This document shows positions 57,060 to 64,000 of a stretch of 64,000 nt of DNA, piece after piece (the first letter of the stretch is position 1; the number at the start of each line of letters is the position of its first letter). Location of the stretch: assembly GCA_933228895.1 (NCBI GenBank), contig OW121852.1, forward strand, positions 107,591,544 to 107,655,543, given 5' to 3'. A model generated the notes under the pieces. The model did not search any database, was not told where the DNA came from, and saw nothing but the letters and a program-made list of their open reading frames with translations. Origin of the DNA: Platycnemis pennipes. Its lineage: Eukaryota; Arthropoda; Insecta; Odonata; Platycnemididae. The translations under genes were made by a program, and so were the position numbers.

Positions 57060-57610
57060 GGAGCGAAGGACTACAAAAGCTGCCCGGGAGCAGATGTCGA
57101 CATTGACCACAGCAGAGTGGTGATGAAACCATTGTATATTCGAGAAACTGAAGAAATCCATGAAGAACAAACGGCAAGCATAAAAATTGAAGGATAGTCG
57201 ACATCGGCAGGCCTTTCAGAGGAAACGGAAGTGTATCAGACTGAGAAATCAGTGGAAGAGATATCAGAAAATACTAGAAACGGACTACAGGAATTCATAC
57301 AGAAGTTTTGGATAGCATAAAAGTTGTCATGAAGAAGCCCAGGATCACGGAAGCAGTCTTTAGATAAGATAGAAGAAAATACAAGAATGCGTAATCTGAA
57401 GAAGAGCAACTCAGCTACACAAGAATAAGGAACGAAATAAATCGCAAGAATAGAAAATATAGATACATTTGACTGACGGGTCTATGCAAAGATTTTCAAA
57501 ACAAGGGAAGGTGGAAGTTGCCAACAGGATAGTGAGGAACCACTTCTAGGAACGGGTCACAAGATGCAAGACTATAAGAGACAATAATGGAGGGCTTTTG
57601 ATTGAAAATA
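57060..57610 (+). mobile_element. RTE-like LINE, endonuclease-to-reverse-transcriptase linker, decayed
   Basis: The + strand reads CPGADVDIDHSRVVMK, corresponding to the closing YPGAD.DSDH.LV motif of the endonuclease. Frameshifted linker text follows (TRIRNEINRKNRKYR), then a TI.DNNGGLLIEN-like stretch that precedes the reverse transcriptase. It fits between the parts preserved at 7,560-8,610 and 26,879. Many stops. Confidence 0.6.
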
Positions 57611-59833
57611 AATATTAAAATCCGTAATTCATCCAAATCCATAAATAATTAAATACAGGTGATACCCATGGCGCAATGCTTTATAACGATTTTAAAATAG
57701 TTTCTAGTTATCCAATGCGTCACAAAAACGTGAGCTATTGTATTGCATTGTCTCACGTCTACAACTGAACCGCAGAGTATTTCGCAAAAGAGAACCCCCA
57801 AGTTCCCAAAACCTGATTTCCTCAAAATATTGAACATAACGCTCATTGCACATTCTAATTAAAGAGGGCATTGAAAGAACCAGGGCTAATTAAAATATCA
57901 GAATAAAAATTTTTTGCTATATCAAAACTACTCGAGCGCATAGTTTCAACAAATATAACTTCAAAAGCAGAGTTAATTTTTCCAGGTGTGTATACTACGG
58001 TGAATAAATCATCACTATACTAACTGGTGAGACACAAAAATACAAAATGGACAAAAGTCTGTTGTTCAAATGAATAGCTGTTACATGAAAGTGAAAACTT
58101 CAAGAAATGAGGAATTGCCACATTATTCAAGTTGTGAACGTAAATTAAAGTTCGTCACCACTATGTAATGTATACATGCTTAGTACAAGAAACACTGAAG
58201 ATTATAGCAAAAGATCACTTACCCGAAAAAGTCTCGCGCACTGAATTTATCAGGCGTAGTTTCAAATTTCCACTTACTACCTGTTGGAAAAGCCCCAAGG
58301 GCGCTCTTTACGAGAGAATAGAAGTATGATCGAAACGAACCAAACGTTAACTACGAAGGAGATAAAAACATAAGTCAACTATTGCTGCAACAATATTTCG
58401 TGGACTCTATATAAAATCCAATAGGTAGCATAATAAACGAAATCCAAAAGCACACAGGTTTCGATAACGACTGTACTGGCCGCGTCTAAAACATAAGACT
58501 GCCGCTTAGCGCAAGAGGAATTTAAATTCATACGACGGGGGTCGTAACTATAAAAATAATATATCTCACTGAAAAACCACGAAAAAATGATGAGACTTTA
58601 TTCTAATATATTATCAACAATGATGGGTATAAAGAGAAAGCTATTGCCAATCCAAGCAGCAATTCATATACTAGTTCTTTCCTATCATGGGTCGCTATGA
58701 ATATCACTCGCCCACATCTAGAAATATTAAACGTCAGGATACGGCATTCATAATATTGATGCCTCTAATACAAAGGTAACTCACATTACTAAAGGTCAGT
58801 TCCATTTACGACACGAACCACTTCAAAACACAGCTTGCCACTATATACAGCACCCTTACTTTGAAAGTAACTGACGCGGGTAACAGGTCATTAATACGCA
58901 TATCAATGTGTGATGGATAGAGAAAAAAACTGTCAATAACAGGGGTAAAATAAAGACTAATATTAGGTCGGCTAAATTATTTATAACTAAACACACTCCA
59001 TCGCTTAGTGAATTTTACATACAACTAGATTACTTTGATTATTACGATCAATAATGAAATTTGCCTGAATATAAGAATTCCAAAGACAATCCATGTTGAG
59101 CTCATCGTAGCCACATAAAAAAACTTCATAAAATCAAGGATTAAATCGACAGAAGAAAAAAATCCATAGTCCTATTGATTACGAGAAAGACCATTGACCT
59201 TGGTAGAATGACAGACCTTGACGACTACGAGAAAACCGAAAAGCTAAGACGACTATATTCGAGAAGAAAATGTGCATGTGCTCAGTGCCTCACACTCGAA
59301 CACAATCCTCTAATCCAAGTTTCGCTCAGTAATACGGAAAATAAACCAAAAACCCATAGTAAAATCATCACCTGCACTCTATAAAATAGGAAATCATTCT
59401 AAACGACCAAGCAATAACACAAGACAAAATGAATTGCCCACAATAAATATGACAATTCCATTCTGCGCAGATCCAATTTTCCAATGATGTAATTTACCAA
59501 TTGTATCTACACTACATCCAAGAACCGGCGAATCGAATTCAAAATCTAGATATCAACTCTTAAGGTAAACAAGGGAAGCAAAATACAAACTGGCAATGAC
59601 GAGCTCTTCATCGGATAGGCTTAAGCATGACGTATTAATAGCTTGTTTACCAACAACTATGCGAACAATGCTCCCAGTTGCAAAGGTGAGTAGAGTAACT
59701 AAACAATTCCAGAAAACAGTCCATAATAAATTAAGCAAATATCGAAAAATACACCAGAAACTTTATCGAACTACGAGGCATCACCTGAAATCAACCTTTA
59801 TTTCTCGAGAAAATTTGGGTAGTAAACACTTAC
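57611..59833 (-). other. Probable first intron of the ZNRF2-like gene, plus anonymous sequence
   Basis: It lies directly downstream of a consensus splice donor at 59,833. I find no zinc-finger or RING exon in it. One splice-bounded segment is listed separately at 58,224. Other frames up to 90 codons have no recognisable domain. Confidence 0.4.
58224..58281 (-). CDS. Candidate 58-nt internal exon (unidentified)
   Basis: On the minus strand a good acceptor (GGGCTTTTCCAACAG, intron end at 58,282) and a consensus donor (GG then GTAAGTGATC) enclose 58 bases. Only one frame is open; it gives SKWKFETTPDKFSARDFF. The exon needs one base from a previous exon, exactly what the ZNRF2-like exon 1 leaves. 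The residues do not match the C..C zinc finger expected next in ZNRF proteins. It could be an exon of another gene, an alternative exon or a chance pair of splice motifs. Confidence 0.35.
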
Positions 59834-60209
59834 CATTCAAAGACCATATGTGGGAAGGTAGGGAGTGAGCAGCATAAACACGGCCAACACTGATACTTGC
59901 AGCAAGAGGACTGTCCAAGACATTATCTTCAGGAGAACTACTGTCAGTTTCTGCAGACTCAGATATGTCATACGCTCCAACATCACTTGAGTTCGGTATT
60001 CCTATGGCCTCATGGCTTGAGTGGCTGTCGGGTACACTTGACAGCGATCTCGCCCGCTGACGATCACTGGAAACAGTCCCTGGAATTGCACGAAGAATAC
60101 GGAAACCTTCTGTAGTACTTCCTACGACTTCGGAACTACTGCTCGTAGAGAAGGTCCGAGTTCGCGGATTTGCCTCCTCACCATTTGCAGTGCTCGCCTT
60201 AGCACCCAT
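59834..60209 (-). CDS. ZNRF2: ZNRF2-like E3 ubiquitin ligase, first coding exon
   Basis: 125 codons plus one base, from ATG at 60,209 to a consensus donor (AATG then GTAAGTGTT). The start MGAKAS fits the N-myristoylation signal of ZNRF1/2, which places these ligases on endosomal and lysosomal membranes. Serine-rich low-complexity text follows, then RARSLSS, GIPNSS, SSPED and a closing VYAAHSLPSHIWSLN, the segment that precedes the zinc finger in ZNRF2. The zinc-finger and RING exons, which would carry the ubiquitin-transfer activity, are not seen in this window; they may lie beyond a long intron to the left. No frameshift within the exon. Confidence 0.75.
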
Positions 60210-60319
60210 CGCACTCGATAAATTTGGAACGAAGAAACTTCTCAGTCAACTCGGAAACCTTCCCTTTCCTTTGTTATTTATGTAAACACACAAAATAAGA
60301 CATTCTTCAACTTCACAAT

Positions 60320-60348
60320 AACTGACCGCTCTCCTAGAAGGCAGCCAT
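60320..60348 (-). promoter_or_regulatory. Candidate core promoter of the ZNRF2-like gene
   Basis: Minus strand TCAGTT at 60,325-60,320 is the arthropod initiator consensus. It would give a 5' leader of about 114 bases to the ATG at 60,209. About 15-25 bases upstream is ATGGCTGCC (60,348-60,340), a near match to the YY1/Pho core. No TATA box. Inferred from motifs only. Confidence 0.45.
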
Positions 60349-61451
60349 ATTGGGAATGACAAGCTGAGCGACCTCTATGAAACAGCTGACAGTAATCTTG
60401 CGGCGAGGTTTGTCGTACGAAATTTGAATTGCTGAGGAATTTGTTCTTCTGACCCATGTTTTTATCTAATTAAATTAACAATGAATAGCCAAATAAGAGT
60501 CTCATAACCATTTGCAACGTTTTTGTGATGAATTTCTTTCATATAATCCTTAAGGTTTATTAAATAATAAGCATTAAAAATTATATCAGCTAATTGAGAT
60601 ACGAAAGCTTTTACAAAAGATTACATATATACTTCAATGATACTCATATTATGTTGGTAAAGCAATGAAGTATATCTACAGAAATGCAATCCTATTTTGT
60701 GGTCCGGAGTGACCTCTGGTAATTAATTAGTATATCAGCTCGGGTAACGCCAGTTAATTCCCGGGCAGCAGGTCTGATAGGCTGACTTTTATTGGTGATT
60801 TTTCATTGTTTTAAATAGCTACACCTATGATTTGTTTTTGCTTTAGTGGCTCTAACCAGTGAGGTGTGGGACTTCCTATAACAGATAGCTCATTCATTTG
60901 ACACTTCAAATCTAGAGTTCCTGTATTCGTCCCCTTGTTTTGTAAAAATGTCCTCAGTTAATTCTTTCTCTTTTTTTAATATCTTCATATTACCATGCAG
61001 CTGGACACACCCATCAGTCAAAATATGTTCTCCTGTAATCCCACGAACATGTACATCTCTTCATCCTATCCTGAAAACCTGTGCAATTCTTACCCACAAA
61101 CCAATAGCATATGCTACGAACTTCAATTTTAGTATGTAGTGATTTGCACTAAAATATGACACAGTTCAAAGTAATATACATTGCATATTCCATCCTCAAA
61201 TTTTGACATATCCTTTCTCAGACTTATCACAAGCCTGATTTCCTGAGAGTACCCTGAGTTGACTGTATGAAAGAAATTCACTATTTGCCAGATTTCCCTG
61301 GTGAGAAGACATTCTGATTGTTTAAACCCATACCAGTAAGGGAAAGTTTTAAAAACCCAGATGGCAACGATGAAGACAAAGCATAAGAAGAGGATTTATA
61401 AGGAAAAAGCAATTCTTCCTCACCTGATGATGGCATCCTAAAATTCATTAC
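60349..61451. other. Intergenic sequence upstream of the ZNRF2-like gene
   Basis: AT-rich; no gene, tRNA or repeat recognised. Confidence 0.4.
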
Positions 61452-61495
61452 CTTCTTTTTGGCAAAGCCAACCAGCTTCAATATTCCCAAGGGTG
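61452..61495 (-). CDS. Candidate 44-nt exon (unidentified)
   Basis: Minus strand: acceptor after a pyrimidine-rich CACTCTTCCATATCAG, donor AAG then GTAATG. The segment reads APLGILKLVGFAKKK if one G is supplied by a previous exon. Short and unassigned; listed because two further splice-bounded segments lie just upstream on the same strand. Confidence 0.2.
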
Positions 61496-61809
61496 CTGAT
61501 ATGGAAGAGTGATATGAAAATGTAGTTCAGCGTAGTTTAGGTGAGGCTAAAACTGCTATATACCATCAGAGTACAAAAATGGCACTATAGCTTAAATTAA
61601 ATATATTTCTCAATAAGTAATCTTACTAAAATTTTTCAAACTATTTCTGTACCATTCCTTGTCCAAGGAGTGAAAAATCAATGCTGAATATGATTAATAA
61701 CTCTGAGATTCCAGCTCAAAACAAATAGCATCAATTCAAATATGAGAAAAAATTCAAACACCTTCATTTTTCCATGATTTCTCCAACTATCTCAGCTCTT
61801 TTCACCTCA

Positions 61810-61881
61810 TTATTTTTGTTGTCCTGGTTTTACAAATTTCATGTCAAGGCCTGCTATGCAGCCAGTATGTCCTGTTCCTCT
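61810..61881 (-). CDS. Candidate terminal exon (unidentified)
   Basis: Minus strand: acceptor CAGTTTTTGTTGCTCTAG, then 24 codons reading RGTGHTGCIAGLDMKFVKPG followed by QQK and TAA. Composition is protein-like, but I do not recognise the family. It could be an alternative last exon for the gene ending at 62,465, or chance. Confidence 0.22.
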   Translation of the reverse strand, partial: RGTGHTGCIAGLDMKFVKPGQQK

Positions 61882-62009
61882 CTAGAGCAACAAAAACTGA
61901 TTTTCTTCAACAGCAGTGTTTTTACAGGATGATGATAAACTTCTGATAGGTTGTCAAGGGTTGACTTGAAGGCTTCTAATTTTCAATTTTGAACAGCCAA
62001 TTCATATCT

Positions 62010-62430
62010 TTCCTTATTCTTGTTTCTTCAAGCATACAAGTAAGAAAGCAATTCATCAGAACTTACATCTGGAGTATGTTTCTTTACAGCATTGAGGCAT
62101 GGACGATGACAGCAGCGGAGAAGAAAAGGATGGAAGCATTCAAAATGTGGTGCTACCGAAGAATGATGAAGATAAAATGGATCAACCGAGTGACAAATGA
62201 AGAAGTCTTAAGAGGAGTAGGAGAATAGAGAAGTCTGATGAAAACTATAAAACGAAGGTGGGACAACCTAATCGGCCATATTTTAAGACATGATGGTCTG
62301 ATGAAGAGAACTGTCGAGGGAAAAGTGAACAGGAAGAATGGAAAAGGCAGGCCTCATATGAGTTAAATGGAACATGTCGAGTGGAGGGCTGCATCAAACC
62401 AATCCTAGGATTGTTGACCCACGATGATGA
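62010..62430 (+). mobile_element. RTE-like LINE, 3' end
   Basis: The + strand encodes RKQFIRTYIWSMFLYSIEAW, then EAFKMWCYRRMMKIKWI, EEVLRGVGE, a stop, LIGHILRHDGLMKRTVEG, GKGRP and EWRAASNQS before an ACGATGATG tail. Compared with 3,880-4,140 a stretch before EWRAAS is deleted. Two or more stops. If the exons at 61,810 and 62,465 belong to one gene, this LINE sits in its intron in antisense orientation. Confidence 0.8.
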
Positions 62431-62464
62431 ATTCATACCTGGTAGCATTATTTTGCCATTTTCT

Positions 62465-62596
62465 CTAGTCATCATACAGTTTGTTCATCTTTGCAATACA
62501 ATCTTTCATGAGTCTGGTTGGTGTCTTAGCTCTATCCAAAAAAGTTAAAACTTCCTGTATTGTAGGTCTAGCAGCTCCTTGCGTGTTCAATTTCAC
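62465..62596 (-). CDS. Candidate last exon of an unidentified gene
   Basis: Minus strand: a very strong acceptor (poly-T tract, then AACTTTCACCAG) is followed by 43 codons and a TAG at 62,467-62,465. The protein contains GAARPTIQEVLTFLDRAK and TPTRLMKDCIAKMNKLYDD. The phase is 0 and the frame is clean. The residues look like a real amphipathic-helical C-terminus, but I cannot name the family. Upstream exons are not visible in the remaining 1.4 kb and would lie beyond the right edge of the window. Confidence 0.45.
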   Translation of the reverse strand: MKLNTQGAARPTIQEVLTFLDRAKTPTRLMKDCIAKMNKLYDD

Positions 62597-63404
62597 CTGG
62601 TGAAAGTTAAAAAAAAAAAAAAAACATTTAAAGCTTGAAAATTTGATAGCAACTTATTGCCAGTGATTTGATCAGTCATGTGGCTAATTAAAAAAATCTT
62701 ATTTTTCTGCATAGAACTCATGCCCATAAAGTCTGTAGACGTTAATTGGACCTTAAATCTCACAAGAAAAATTCACTAAATGAAAATTCACTGCTTGGAC
62801 ACGAAAAATTAAATAAAGCTTCCATTCTTGCTTTTCCAATTGAGGGAGAACACAAGCCAATATTAGTGAGGAAGAGGAATGGATGGAACAAAGTAATATA
62901 GGTACATTGTATATTGGTACATCAACTATTTGTTGCCCATTGATGCTAAAAATAAGGTCCCTTATAACAACTGCACAATTAGCGAACTGTAAAAAAAATG
63001 GGCCTTAATGAGTGAATTTTGAATGTACTTCAACTGCAATACAAATCGAGGGCCCTTTCCTTAAAGGGCCCTCTACTTGAAAATTGATGACTTCTGGTGA
63101 GATATCACGGAACGTCTGACAATAGAGAGAGAAACAAGCTGTCATATTAGTCCACAGTTTTATTTGGTATAAGATACTCAATGTCTTTCGACACTTTATA
63201 ACATTTTTAAGGGCATGCATCCAGTAGTCCTGCTTGGATGTACCTATATACCCTAAATGGGGAGAGGGAGGTGGAAGGGGAAGTTTAATACACAGAGGTG
63301 GGGGCGGTAGTGAACGGTTGAATGATTTTGAGATAAAATTGGGGAGGAATGGTGGTTATGTGAATTGCTGGGTGGGTGAACTTGGATTGAGATAGGAATT
63401 AATT
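62597..63404. other. Anonymous sequence (probably intron)
   Basis: Begins with a 16-base A run that forms the pyrimidine tract of the minus-strand acceptor. No further exon is recognised; a 71-codon minus frame (63,005-63,220) is not identifiable. Confidence 0.4.
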
Positions 63405-63545
63405 TTATTTACATTATGTCATAAAAGTAACAGTACACGAACATCCATGGTAGTGAAAAACCCACCCAAGCAGGATTCCAACCTGCATCCTTATGCTTGG
63501 CAGGCTTGGGGTTAATTGAGTCTCCACTGATGCTGGAAAAAATAG
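63405..63545 (-). mobile_element. tRNA-derived SINE, family 2
   Basis: Minus strand: B box GGTTGGAATCC preceded by tRNA-like text and followed by CTTGGGTGGGTTTTTCACTA, CCATGGATGTTCGTG and a TTACTTTTATGAC tail. The CATGGATGTT motif links it to the fragments at 54,395 and 55,490; this copy has the longest 3' part. Confidence 0.7.
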
Positions 63546-64000
63546 GCAAGGGGTAATCATTGTTGGGATTAACGATTAAAAAAATTACGATTAAGAATAT
63601 TAACAATTAAAATTAATCGCTAAAAATCTGGTTAACTATTAAATTTAATCATTATGTTTTGGAAGAGTTAACTTTTAGTTGTTAAAATTATGCATTAACT
63701 GAGATAAAACTAACTTCAGTTAATTTTGGCGAATGTCAAACTGTTCAAATCTGGGCGCAAAGGTTGCCCTACAGACAAATAGGAAAATAAAACGGTATCT
63801 AAGAATGCAAGGAAGTTGTGCAAGAATACAATGAATAGGCCCATATGAATACATCCAAACAAAAGCGGGGCTGAGGGGAGTGACCGCCAAAGTTTAGGAA
63901 CGCACCCTCAGACGAGAAAACACGAAACCACACAAAGACAATGTCTGAAGGCCTCGTATGCCTTACTTGGTGACATCATATCGTCAATACTACAATATAA
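63546..64000 (-). mobile_element. Dispersed repeat, second copy of the element at 17,015-18,225
   Basis: Reverse complement of about 17,800-18,215, with TAATCG/TTAACT-rich arms at 63,570-63,730, then GACATTCGCC, ACTTTGGCGGTCACTCCCCT and TGATGTCACCAAGTAAGGCA toward the window edge. The copy runs out of the window. Confidence 0.7.

Overview
This window looks like intron-rich or intergenic DNA from an insect nuclear genome. It is AT-rich and gene-poor, and it is packed with eukaryotic mobile elements: RTE-like, CR1-like and Jockey-like LINEs, a Ty1/copia LTR retrotransposon, tRNA-derived SINEs, pogo and hAT DNA transposons, and MITEs. It also carries a eukaryotic tRNA-Ser gene with a long variable arm and a T-run terminator. 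Insect origin is an inference, resting on a ZNRF2-like first exon of arthropod type and on two remnants that resemble the C-terminal part of insect 7tm_6 odorant receptors. I cannot name the species, and I see no bacterial or organellar sequence.

Layout. 0-16.4 kb: mostly anonymous DNA with a MITE (0.5 kb), SINEs (1.8, 7.2 kb), two RTE-like LINE 3' ends lying head to head (3.2-4.1 kb), a 920-bp Harbinger-like MITE (6.0-6.9 kb) and a LINE 5' endonuclease fragment (7.6-8.6 kb). 16.4-19.6 kb: a decayed pogo/Tigger-type transposon with other repeats nested in it. 20.4 kb: tRNA-Ser(GCT). 21-26.8 kb: anonymous DNA, a hAT MITE and GC-rich islands, one with a palindromic X-box. 26.9-34.0 kb: the best preserved block, an old RTE-like LINE split by a young 5.2-kb copia element (177-bp LTRs differing at one site, 5-bp target duplication). 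34-49 kb: MITEs, SINEs, local duplications and a hAT MITE with a perfect 8-bp target duplication. 52-56 kb: two long palindromes, two odorant-receptor-like remnants and SINEs. 56-57.6 kb: LINE fragments. 57.6-64 kb: the gene-bearing end, with a ZNRF2-like first exon on the minus strand (59,834-60,209), a candidate downstream exon (58.2 kb) and the likely last exon of another minus-strand gene (62.5 kb).

No operon-like or defence-like system is present. The items most worth following are the structure of the copia element (an internal gag/protease duplication bounded by a second primer-binding-site sequence), a SINE insertion whose empty site survives in a nearby paralogous copy, and the unresolved exons on the minus strand between 58 and 62.6 kb. 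Family assignments rest on motifs read by eye; no database search was run.
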